Source: Holosporales bacterium | GTDB taxonomy: Bacteria; Pseudomonadota; Alphaproteobacteria; BNTO01 | Assembly: GCA_031290075.1 (NCBI GenBank) | Contig: JAITOG010000111.1 | Coordinates: 1 to 9,418, forward strand | Direction: 5' to 3' | Length of the DNA stretch: 9,418 nt | In this document: one piece after another, positions 1 to 5,824 of the stretch | Position numbering within the stretch: the stretch's first letter is position 1 | Layout: each line of letters starts with the position of its first letter | Made by a program: the position numbers and the translations under genes | Notes under the pieces: generated by a model | Told to the model about the DNA's origin: nothing | The model's input: only the letters and a program-made list of their open reading frames with translations | Database searches by the model: none

Positions 1-32
1 GGGTTTGCATAATCTGTAATCTCAAAATCCAT
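1..32 (-). CDS. possible 5' end of a gene leaving the left edge
   Basis: On the minus strand an ATG at 32-30 opens a frame that reads MDFEITDYANP and is still open at the window edge. Two overlapping perfect TATAAT boxes (minus strand, 96-91 and 91-86) lie about 55 bases upstream, which would suit a promoter for a minus-strand gene, although no convincing -35 box accompanies them. There is no clear Shine-Dalgarno sequence. Ten residues are too few to recognise a family, so this is only a candidate gene start. Confidence 0.3.
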   Translation of the reverse strand, partial: MDFEITDYAN

Positions 33-242
33 GTTGTTCTTTTTTAAAAACCTTGTTGCTTATTTTTTTTATTACCATCTTATTTATTATATTATATCAC
101 AACTAAAGCTTATAGTGTATCTTTACAAAATAAAAACTTTCCCAATAAAATCATTTTTTTTTAAAAAAAACTTCCTAAAAACCCAACAACATGCCTAGAT
201 ACAATGTGTTGAAAAAAAAGATAAAAAAAATTAAAATAAAAC

Positions 243-271
243 TTGAAATGTAGAAGGAACATTATTATTAT
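243..271 (+). promoter_or_regulatory. candidate promoter of the ankyrin gene
   Basis: TTGAAA at 243-248 is followed after 17 bases by TATTAT at 266-271, a reasonable sigma-70-like pair. The -10 box is provided by the ATT microsatellite, so several registers of TATTAT exist. The ankyrin ATG lies about 42 bases downstream. This is inferred from box matches only. Confidence 0.35.
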
Positions 272-280
272 TATTATTAT
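261..280 (+). repeat. (ATT)n microsatellite
   Basis: Twenty bases consist of six full ATT units plus two bases. It lies 33 bases before the ankyrin start codon and overlaps the predicted -10 box. Trinucleotide tracts of this kind can change length by slipped-strand mispairing. Confidence 0.9.
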
Positions 281-313
281 CTTTGTTAGATTATTTTAAA
301 GGAAATATAGGAA

Positions 314-1165
314 ATGAAAGGATTTTATAAAACTACGCTGTTTGTTGTTGGAGTAAGCATATTCACCTACGAATCAGCTAATACAATGGAACGAGCACGT
401 TCGGTATTTAGTAGTATACGCGATGGAATTTGTAAGCATAAAGTAGGATTTGCATGTGCTGTTGTTGGAGCTGCTGCTCTTTTGGAAGAGATATTAGTAA
501 TTTGCAAGAATAAAAATAAACTACTTCACTTGGCAGCTAAAGATGGTTATGTAATATTTGTTAAAGCATTCCTTTGTATCGCAGATGTAAGTGCTAAAGA
601 TAAAAATGGAAGTACACCACTTCATGTAGCAGCTAAAGAAGGGCATACAGGAGCTGTTGAAGTATTACTTGGAGCTGGTGCGGATAAAAATGCTAAAGAT
701 AAAAATGGACATACACCACTTCATAAAGCAGCTTCTGAAGGGCATGAAGGAGCTATTGGAGTATTACTTGGAACTAATGCGGATAATAAAAATACTAAAG
801 ATAATAATGAATGTACACCACTTTATGCAGCAGCTTCTAAAGGGCATGAAGGAGCTATTGGAGTATTACTTGAAGCTGGTGCGGATAAAAATGCTAAAGA
901 TAATAATGGAAGTACACCACTTCATGCAGCAGCTTTTGGAGGGCATACAGGAGCTATTGGAGTATTACTTGGAACTAATGCGGATAATATAAATGCTAAA
1001 GATAAAAAAGGACATACACCACTTCATGTAGCAGCTTCTAAAGGGCATGAAGGAGCTATTGGAGTATTACTTGAAGCTGGTGCGGATAAAAATGCTAAAA
1101 ATAATTATGGAAATACACCACGTGATTTAGCACCTTCTGAAGAGTTAAAGAGGTTGTTAGCCTAA
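314..1165 (+). CDS. exported ankyrin-repeat protein, candidate host-interaction protein
   Basis: A 283-residue protein. It starts with a short basic segment and hydrophobic core (residues 1-22, MKGFYKTTLFVVGVSIF) that looks like a signal peptide or N-terminal anchor. A second hydrophobic stretch at about 44-64 could span the membrane. From about residue 68 there are six ankyrin repeats with the classic TPLHxAA and GAxxVLL signatures, followed by a partial C-terminal cap (NTPRDLAPSEELKRLLA). Repeats alternate between 33 and 34 residues, so they form a 67-residue dimer unit. AAAGGA at 298-303 gives a ribosome binding site ten bases before the ATG. Ankyrin repeats bind proteins, and in intracellular bacteria such proteins are often effectors; that role is inferred here. 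No enzymatic domain is visible and the partner cannot be predicted. Confidence 0.9.
   Translation: MKGFYKTTLFVVGVSIFTYESANTMERARSVFSSIRDGICKHKVGFACAVVGAAALLEEILVICKNKNKLLHLAAKDGYVIFVKAFLCIADVSAKDKNGSTPLHVAAKEGHTGAVEVLLGAGADKNAKDKNGHTPLHKAASEGHEGAIGVLLGTNADNKNTKDNNECTPLYAAASKGHEGAIGVLLEAGADKNAKDNNGSTPLHAAAFGGHTGAIGVLLGTNADNINAKDKKGHTPLHVAASKGHEGAIGVLLEAGADKNAKNNYGNTPRDLAPSEELKRLLA
602..1119 (+). repeat. ankyrin-coding tandem repeats with 201-bp higher-order period
   Basis: Repeat units of 99 and 102 bases alternate. The blocks around 838-905 and 1039-1106 are nearly identical over more than 60 bases and lie exactly 201 bases apart, which shows recent duplication of a two-repeat unit rather than of single repeats. 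Confidence 0.8.
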
Positions 1166-1469
1166 TTAATTATAGCAAGCAATAATGGAATAGGCTGTTA
1201 AGGGGGTTTTACTGAAAGGCTAGGATAAAGGCTTGTATGAGTCTTTCTAAATTACTGCTTAGTTTGTTATTGGGCAATTGTAGTTTTTGAAGTACAAAGA
1301 ATGATGAGAATTTTTTAGTTCTCAAATAAATATGATATAAACTCAGCAAGGTCTTTTAGTTTTTAAATAAAAAGTCTCCAAATTCAACAAAGTGTAGTAT
1401 AAAAACAGATAAGGAAGTATTTATGGAGTTCTAAATGGAATTATAAAAAGAATTGTTATTTTAGCAAAT
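1166..1469. other. non-coding stretch after the ankyrin gene
   Basis: No supported gene or RNA is seen. A small hairpin TGAGAA/TTCTCA with an eight-base loop lies near 1303-1322, but no T-run follows it, so it is not a convincing terminator. The right part probably contains degraded upstream sequence of the transposase remnant. Confidence 0.4.
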
Positions 1470-1876
1470 GTTTTTTCTCAGATCAAAGATCCTCGAAATC
1501 AATCAGTCGCACAGGTTGCAGGCACTCATTAACCAGCATATTTTCTATTTGATAGTGGAGAGACCATTGAATATATACCGGGGCCCCCAAAGAATGCGGA
1601 TTTTAACTGCTGCCAATCCTTGAAACCCAAGAAGTTTGAATCCGCAATTTTTTGGGGTTTGGGTATAGATATAGAAAACAACCTCCATTGGGTGAGAGAT
1701 ATGGTTTTGATGAAGATAGATCAGCAATAAGAAAGGGAAGTTCACCAGAAGTTATGGCATCTTTATGCAATTTCTGCATAACTCTTGCTAATAAATTGAA
1801 TACTTCAATAACTGATCTTCGATTTGAATGTGCTAGGTTTTACAGGAAAACTATACATCTAATACTTGAGAATTGA
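1470..1876 (+). pseudogene. ISAs1-family transposase remnant
   Basis: Two ends of one transposase can be read. At 1470-1499 the frame gives VFSQIKDPRN, resembling the conserved start of ISAs1/H-repeat transposases (FSxIxDPR). At 1671-1703 the frame gives IENNLHWVRDM, the hallmark IENxLHWxxDV block near the C-terminus. After a one-base loss in the T-run at 1705-1708 the continuation is FDEDRSAIRKGSSPEVMASL and onward to a TGA at 1874-1876. About 300 residues between the two blocks, including most of the catalytic domain, are missing. A 94-bp hairpin repeat (1574-1667) sits exactly where the middle is lost. The gene is dead: internal deletion, a TAA at 1530-1532, and a frameshift. Assignment of the C-terminal part is firm, of the N-terminal part moderate. 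Confidence 0.75.
1574..1667 (-). repeat. 94-bp hairpin repeat, copy 1
   Basis: One of three copies of an interspersed element in this window (others at 4809-4902 and 8139-8233); this one is inverted relative to them. It begins TATACC and ends GGTATA. The two 29-base ends are imperfect inverted repeats sharing the TGCGGATT/AATCCGCA block and the runs of C and G, so the element folds into a long hairpin. Copies agree at nearly every position. No coding capacity is evident. It resembles a miniature inverted-repeat (MITE-like) or palindromic element and lies inside the transposase remnant. Confidence 0.85.
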
Positions 1877-1899
1877 AAGACCCTGGAACTTATACACTC

Positions 1900-1929
1900 T
1901 GTACACGAATATTGCGCATATTCTGTACA
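1900..1929. promoter_or_regulatory. 30-bp dyad upstream of the SRP RNA gene
   Basis: Arms TGTACA-c-GAATAT (1900-1912) and ATATTC-TGTACA (1918-1929) are inverted repeats with a single unpaired base around a TGCGC centre. The centre overlaps the candidate -35 box of the SRP RNA gene (TTGCGC, 1912-1917). It may be a protein-binding operator or the degraded end of the neighbouring insertion sequence; no T-run follows, so a terminator is unlikely. Confidence 0.5.
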
Positions 1930-1940
1930 TTTGATACCTT
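1912..1940 (+). promoter_or_regulatory. candidate ffs promoter
   Basis: TTGCGC (1912-1917) and TACCTT (1935-1940) are separated by 17 bases. Both match the consensus only partly, but the predicted start near 1946 falls at the base of the SRP RNA stem, which supports the placement. Confidence 0.3.
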
Positions 1941-1942
1941 AG

Positions 1943-2033
1943 CATGAGCTCTTTTGGGCACTTTGCAGCGTCAGACGGTCAGGTTTGAAAAAAAGCAGCC
2001 AACGTTGTTAAAATGCGCCATATAGGGCTCATG
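1943..2033 (+). ncRNA. ffs: signal recognition particle 4.5S RNA
   Basis: The conserved Ffh-binding hairpin is readable: GGTCAGG at 1977-1983, a short TTT/AAA stem closing a GAAA tetraloop, then AGCAGCC at 1994-2000. This corresponds to the bacterial signature GGUCAGG-UCC-GGAA-GGA-AGCAGCC. The outer ends CATGAGCTC (1943-1951) and GGGCTCATG (2025-2033) pair over nine positions with one G-U, giving the expected single elongated hairpin of about 90 nucleotides. The RNA pairs with Ffh to target signal-sequence-bearing ribosomes to FtsY at the membrane. Placement just before dnaX is a known bacterial arrangement. The tetraloop-closing stem is all A-U, weaker than usual. Exact ends are uncertain by several bases. 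Confidence 0.9.
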
Positions 2034-2059
2034 TTTAGAGATGTAAATTGGGCAACTAT

Positions 2060-3730
2060 ATGGATTTTCAAAATAATACTTCACTGCAAAACGGGATACG
2101 TCGGGTTTTAGCTAGAAAATATCGTCCAAAATTTTTAAAGGATTTAATAGGGCAAAATGAGTTAGTACAGTCGTTAACAAAAGGAATCCAGGAAAGACGA
2201 ATTCCTCAAGCAATTTTGCTGCATGGTATTCGCGGAACAGGGAAAACCTCTACTGCTAGAATTTTAGCGCGCTCTATTAATTGTGTTGGAAAAGACTGTA
2301 ATGGCGATATGACTGTAACCCCGTGTTGTGAGTGTAGGTCTTGCAGAGCGGTAGACGATGATAATCATGTTGATGTAATTGAGATGGATGCTGCCAGTCA
2401 TACAGGGGTTGATGATATCAGGGAAGTTATTGATTCTGCGCGTTATAAGGCTATTATTGGGCGTTATAAGGTATTTATAATAGATGAAGTTCACATGCTT
2501 TCAAAAAGCGCTTTTAATGCTTTACTGAAAACCCTAGAAGAACCGCCTGCACACGTTTTGTTTATATTTGCTACAACAGAGATCAATAAAATCCCCGAAA
2601 CTATTTTGTCACGTTGTGCACGCTTTGATTTTAAACGTGTTGATTCAAAAACACTCATAAATCACCTTAAAAATATTGCACAAAATGAGGAATATGAAAT
2701 AGAAAACGACGCCTGCGCAATTCTGGCCCGTTTAGCTGAGGGATCAGTTAGAGACAGTTTAACTTTACTTGACCAATCTATGAATCTTACAGATTCAACG
2801 GGAAGCAAGATTATTACAGCAAAAATTATTCAAACAATGGCAGGTTTTTCTGATAAACAGAAACTTTTTAACATTTTAACGAATATTTTGGAGAAAAATG
2901 AAGAAAATGTGATTTCTGAAGTGCGTGAATTGCTGTGTAAAGGGGCAGACCCACAGATGATTATGCAGGATCTTTTAGAATGCTTGTATCAAGCCGCATG
3001 TTTAAAGATAATTCCAAAACTTTCAGCTGATGAATCTATTCCTGAGTTTGAGAGGAATAGCGCTGATGCTATTGCAAAAAAAGCGAACGAAATGCAGCTT
3101 TTAAGCTTATGGAAAGTTATGCTGAAAAACTATAGTAATTTAAAAAATGCGCCGCTTGCTGGCCAGGCATTGGAAATGGGGCTGCTACGCACATGTTTTG
3201 CTGCTCAACTACCTTCAATAGAGCAGCTTATAGGAGAAAGAGAAAATAATGAAAGTACATTAAATAAAAATAGTATCGCTGTAAAGGATTTAAACGAATA
3301 TCCAAGTTTTGAACAAGTACAACAAAGTAAACTAGAAGAACCTACATCAACATTTCAAGATTGTTCCCAAAAAGCCGAAATACTAACAGAACAAGACCTT
3401 TTAGCTTTATTAGAAAAGAACAGAGAAGCACTTTTAATTAGCTATATTAATAATGACATTGCTTTTATTTCATTTAAACCTGGGAATATTTGTCTTCAAT
3501 TACGCAACGAAAAAGCAGCAAAAATTATTTCAACATTAAAACAATTTTTAGCGTCTCAAACAGGGGAATCTTGGAAAATAGAAATTGTTAAAGATTCTCA
3601 GGTAACTGCGCAAACAAATGAAGAAAAAAGGTTAGAATTTTTGAAAAAAGAGAAGGGGAGGGCGCTTGAAACGCCTATCGTAAAAAAAGTAATAGAATTT
3701 TTTCCTCATGCAAAAGTAGAATTTGAATAA
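2060..3730 (+). CDS. dnaX: DNA polymerase III subunit tau/gamma
   Basis: A 556-residue clamp-loader ATPase that loads the beta clamp and couples the replisome to the helicase. Using the ATG at 2060 (a TTG twelve bases earlier is in frame), the visible motifs are: RKYRPKFLKDLIGQ near the N-terminus, Walker A GIRGTGKT at 56-63, a zinc site C80-x8-C89-x2-C92-x2-C95, Walker B/DEAH-type IIDEVH with D142-H145, and sensor-1 SRC at 184-186. The oligomerisation domain III follows to about 365. A variable E/Q-rich linker leads to a C-terminal tau-type domain ending KKVIEFFPHAKVEFE, typical of alphaproteobacteria. Length is usual for a tau form. It starts 26 bases after the SRP RNA and is followed by truA rather than the ybaB-recR pair found in many bacteria. 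No strong ribosome binding site is visible at either start. Confidence 0.95.
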   Translation: MDFQNNTSLQNGIRRVLARKYRPKFLKDLIGQNELVQSLTKGIQERRIPQAILLHGIRGTGKTSTARILARSINCVGKDCNGDMTVTPCCECRSCRAVDDDNHVDVIEMDAASHTGVDDIREVIDSARYKAIIGRYKVFIIDEVHMLSKSAFNALLKTLEEPPAHVLFIFATTEINKIPETILSRCARFDFKRVDSKTLINHLKNIAQNEEYEIENDACAILARLAEGSVRDSLTLLDQSMNLTDSTGSKIITAKIIQTMAGFSDKQKLFNILTNILEKNEENVISEVRELLCKGADPQMIMQDLLECLYQAACLKIIPKLSADESIPEFERNSADAIAKKANEMQLLSLWKVMLKNYSNLKNAPLAGQALEMGLLRTCFAAQLPSIEQLIGERENNESTLNKNSIAVKDLNEYPSFEQVQQSKLEEPTSTFQDCSQKAEILTEQDLLALLEKNREALLISYINNDIAFISFKPGNICLQLRNEKAAKIISTLKQFLASQTGESWKIEIVKDSQVTAQTNEEKRLEFLKKEKGRALETPIVKKVIEFFPHAKVEFE

Positions 3731-3769
3731 AAAAATATATTTATATAATATATTCAAAATGTTTTAGAA

Positions 3770-4609
3770 ATGTTTAGATATAAAATCAAAATAGAATATG
3801 ATGGTTCTTTCTTTTGTGGATGGCAAAGGCAAGCTTCTGACGATGATATTTTAAATGAAATAAATAAGCTTTTTTTTGTAAAAAAAGTGAAAAAAAGTGA
3901 AAAAAAATCATTTTTTTGCGAGTCTTTTACTAAAAAGCTTCCAAGTGTTCAAAGTGTTATTGAAAATGCCGTAGAACAAATGACAGGTCAAAAAGTTTTA
4001 GCTGAAGGGGCAGGGCGAACAGATGCTGGAGTTCACGCAACAGGGCAGGTGGCTCATTTCGATTTGCCTTCTTTTATTTTGCCGGAAAAGCTTCAAATTG
4101 GGCTTAATTTTTATTTAAAAAATTTAGGTGCAATTATTAGAGTCGTTGAGCAAGCAAATGATGCTTTTCATGCGCGTTTTTCTGCTAAAATGCGGCAATA
4201 TGAATATCATATTATTAATCGTTTGGCACCGTTAGCAATTAAGAAAAACTATGCGTGGCACGTGGCGCGCCCATTGAATATTGAGGTTATGAAAGAAGCA
4301 GCTTCTGTTTTTATTGGCTATCATAATTTTAATAGTTTCCGTTCAAAGTCATGCCAAGCACAAAACCCTTTCAGGACTGTGAAAGGCTTTGATCTTATGA
4401 TAAATGGGGAAGAAATAATTGGAACAATAGAAGCTCGTTCCTTTTTGCATAATCAAGTTAGAATTATGATTGGAACACTTGAACTTGTTGGGCGCGGAGA
4501 ACTAAGAGTTTCTGAATTAAAGGAAATCTTGGAAGCAAGAGATAGAACGTTGGCTGGTCAAACGGCTCCAGCATACGGTCTGTATCTTACTAACGTGTCA
4601 TATAATTAG
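3770..4609 (+). CDS. truA: tRNA pseudouridine(38-40) synthase TruA
   Basis: This enzyme converts uridines 38, 39 and 40 in the anticodon stem-loop of many tRNAs to pseudouridine. The N-terminal IEYDGSFFCGWQRQ (8-21), the catalytic block GAGRTDAGVHA with nucleophile D85, the central QYEYHIINR and the C-terminal RSFLHNQVRIMIGTLELVGRGEL are all present. The protein has 279 residues, somewhat long, because a lysine-rich stretch of about 33 extra residues sits between WQRQ and SVQSVIENA (residues 22-58); in typical family members only a few residues separate these blocks. The remaining core looks intact. It lies 39 bases downstream of dnaX on the same strand with no terminator between, so co-transcription is likely. 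Confidence 0.95.
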   Translation: MFRYKIKIEYDGSFFCGWQRQASDDDILNEINKLFFVKKVKKSEKKSFFCESFTKKLPSVQSVIENAVEQMTGQKVLAEGAGRTDAGVHATGQVAHFDLPSFILPEKLQIGLNFYLKNLGAIIRVVEQANDAFHARFSAKMRQYEYHIINRLAPLAIKKNYAWHVARPLNIEVMKEAASVFIGYHNFNSFRSKSCQAQNPFRTVKGFDLMINGEEIIGTIEARSFLHNQVRIMIGTLELVGRGELRVSELKEILEARDRTLAGQTAPAYGLYLTNVSYN

Positions 4610-4703
4610 GGGGCTTTAGAACAGGTAAATTGGAAATTAAAGAAAAAAAAATATAATAAAATTATGAAGCAAAAATATAATAAGAAGTAATTGAGAAAAT
4701 AAT

Positions 4704-4943
4704 GACTTCCTTCGAAACCAATTTCTTCTGCAAATTTGTTCGTCGCTTCGATGCTCGAATCCTCATGGGGTTTGGGGAAATCACAGATTCCCCCCAATTC
4801 CCCTCATGTATATCCAAACCCCAAAAAATTGCGGATTCAAACTTCTTGGGTTTCAAGGATTGGCAGCAATTAAAATCCGCATTCTTTGGGGGCCCCAGTA
4901 TGCTCCTTCAACTTTGCTAGAAGAAATTGGTTTCGAAGGAAGC
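4704..4943 (+). repeat. 240-bp element with 24-bp perfect inverted ends, copy A
   Basis: CTTCCTTCG...at 4706-4729 is repeated as its exact reverse complement at 4919-4942 (24 of 24), and pairing continues inward with a one-base bulge. The left 110 bases match a second copy at 9158-9269. Inside lie further dyads, among them TTCGA/TCGAA near 4747-4759 and a CATGGGG...CCCCTCATG hairpin at about 4764-4807. The 94-bp repeat appears to have inserted after TCATG. The minus strand encodes the peptide PKPHEDSSIEATNKFAEEI. Most like a non-autonomous, palindromic mobile element. Confidence 0.8.
4809..4902 (+). repeat. 94-bp hairpin repeat, copy 2
   Basis: Same element as at 1574-1667 and 8139-8233, in the plus orientation. 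The shared AAACCCCAAAAAATTGCGG left end and CTTTGGGGGCCCCAGTAT right end are present; the outermost bases are slightly degraded (TATATCC, AGTATG). It is nested inside the larger element, so it arrived after it. Confidence 0.85.
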
Positions 4944-5072
4944 CTAATATTTCTAATACTGTGTATTGTAATTCTTTAAATTTTAAAAATACTTATATGA
5001 AGTATAAAAAATACTTTTAAATATTTCTAGGACTTAGCTCTGGTGAACTTATTACACTTTAATATTATTTTA

Positions 5073-5100
5073 TTGTAATACCTCCTTAGAATGATATAAA
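5073..5100 (+). promoter_or_regulatory. candidate popZ promoter
   Basis: TTGTAA (5073-5078) and TATAAA (5095-5100) are spaced by 16 bases and lie 35 bases before the popZ-like start codon. The match is four of six and five of six to the sigma-70 consensus. Confidence 0.45.
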
Positions 5101-5135
5101 GTTTTTATGTAGTTGTTGTAAAAATAGATTCGCTT

Positions 5136-5711
5136 ATGGCCGATAATATTGTAGATATATTAGACATTGATGAAATCTTAGAATCTATTAAAAAATACGT
5201 CTCATCAAACGAAAATTCTCAACAAAATAATCTTGAAAAAGACGATAATCCCTTAGAAAACGAAGTAGTTTGTTTAACTCCATTTCTTGATGAAGATACA
5301 GAAAAAAATGAAAGTAATGATGAAAAAGATATAAAAAACATTAGTATGCCTAGTTTTATGAAAATTGCTTCAACTTCAAAAAAAGAATTAAGTACAGATT
5401 TAGAAGAATTTAGCAGTATTTCAAAAAACGACGTAAAACAAAGTAAAAAAGAAGATATACAAATAAATAATGAAAAGCTCCATAATGATAAAACAATAAA
5501 CGCATTAAAGGGATTTGTTAAAAATGTTAATAATATTGTTATCGAATCACGTAATAAATTAGTTAGACCAAAAGAAAGTTTTGATGATTTTATTGCAATA
5601 GAAGTAAAAAAGGCTATTAATTTATGGATAAATAACAATATGCAAACTATTGTAGAAGCAGAAATAGAAAAAGAACTTAAGAGAATAACGGAAAAATTAG
5701 AGAATATATAA
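5136..5711 (+). CDS. popZ: PopZ-like polar organising protein (DUF2497)
   Basis: PopZ assembles into a network at the cell pole that tethers ParB-bound chromosome origins and recruits cell-cycle regulators in alphaproteobacteria. The 191-residue product has the two family ends: an N-terminal helix IDEILESIKKYVSS (11-24), matching the usual MEEILASIRRII, and a C-terminal block from 149 on, with IEVKKAINLWINNNMQTIVEAEIEKELKRI, matching the family's LLREWLDxNLPxLVExxVxxEIxRI oligomerisation helices. The linker between is hydrophilic and rich in Glu, Asp, Lys, Asn and Ser, with only four prolines in the whole protein, unlike the acidic proline-rich linker of Caulobacter PopZ. The usual valS neighbour is absent. 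The ATG at 5136 has no strong ribosome binding site. Family call is confident; conserved function is inferred. Confidence 0.8.
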   Translation: MADNIVDILDIDEILESIKKYVSSNENSQQNNLEKDDNPLENEVVCLTPFLDEDTEKNESNDEKDIKNISMPSFMKIASTSKKELSTDLEEFSSISKNDVKQSKKEDIQINNEKLHNDKTINALKGFVKNVNNIVIESRNKLVRPKESFDDFIAIEVKKAINLWINNNMQTIVEAEIEKELKRITEKLENI

Positions 5712-5782
5712 TTTTCCTTCTGTAAGAAAGATAATAAATAATTAACGGTTTTTTAATAAATTGTTGTTACTGTCAATAAGTT

Positions 5783-5824
5783 AGGGGGATTTTTATTATG
5801 GGAAAAAATGAAAGGAAAAAATAG
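5783..5824 (+). promoter_or_regulatory. strong RBS with eight-codon ORF overlapping the next start
   Basis: AGGGGGA at 5783-5789 lies eight bases before an ATG at 5798 that encodes MGKNERKK and stops at TAG 5822-5824. The start of the downstream gene (5808) lies inside this small ORF, in the +1 frame, 18 bases from the AGGGGGA. This suggests either translational coupling from a leader peptide or a recent single-base insertion in the A6 run at 5802-5807 that shifted an originally longer N-terminus. Confidence 0.5.

Larger units (their letters stand above)
33..313. other. AT-rich intergenic region between divergent genes
   Basis: No ORF is supported here. The stretch is very AT-rich with several A or T homopolymers. 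It holds the TATAAT boxes on the minus strand near 86-96, an imperfect hairpin built on CAACA/TGTTG arms near 186-211, and the promoter region with microsatellite of the ankyrin gene at 243-280. Confidence 0.5.
4610..5135. other. repeat-rich intergenic region between truA and popZ
   Basis: No real gene is present; short ORFs on both strands are by-products of the repeats. It contains the 240-bp inverted-repeat element (4704-4943) with a nested 94-bp hairpin repeat (4809-4902), a small ATACTT/AAGTAT hairpin near 4988-5004, and a candidate popZ promoter (5073-5100). No classical terminator for truA is seen; the hairpin-rich element may take that role. Confidence 0.6.

Noticed and set aside
657..992. 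111-residue ORF inside the ankyrin gene
   Set aside because: It is the +1-frame shadow of the ankyrin repeats; its own periodic sequence mirrors theirs.
3076..3082. A AAA AAA heptamer in frame in dnaX, a possible -1 frameshift site for making gamma
   Set aside because: It lies at about codon 339, within domain III; a shift would cut the oligomerisation domain, and only a weak AGCTT/AAGCT hairpin follows. The E. coli site lies after domain III.
3617..3660. A-rich runs near the dnaX 3' end resembling A AAA AAG slippery sites
   Set aside because: The reading frame does not match the X XXY YYZ requirement, and the position is too close to the C-terminus to yield a gamma form.
4606..4920. Several 63-72 residue ORFs on both strands between truA and popZ
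   Set aside because: They consist of repeat-element sequence running into AT-rich flanks; they lack ribosome binding sites and overlap each other in different frames.
5715..5760. Terminator after popZ
   Set aside because: A T6 run is present but only a weak CTTC/GAAAG pairing lies well before it, too poor to call.
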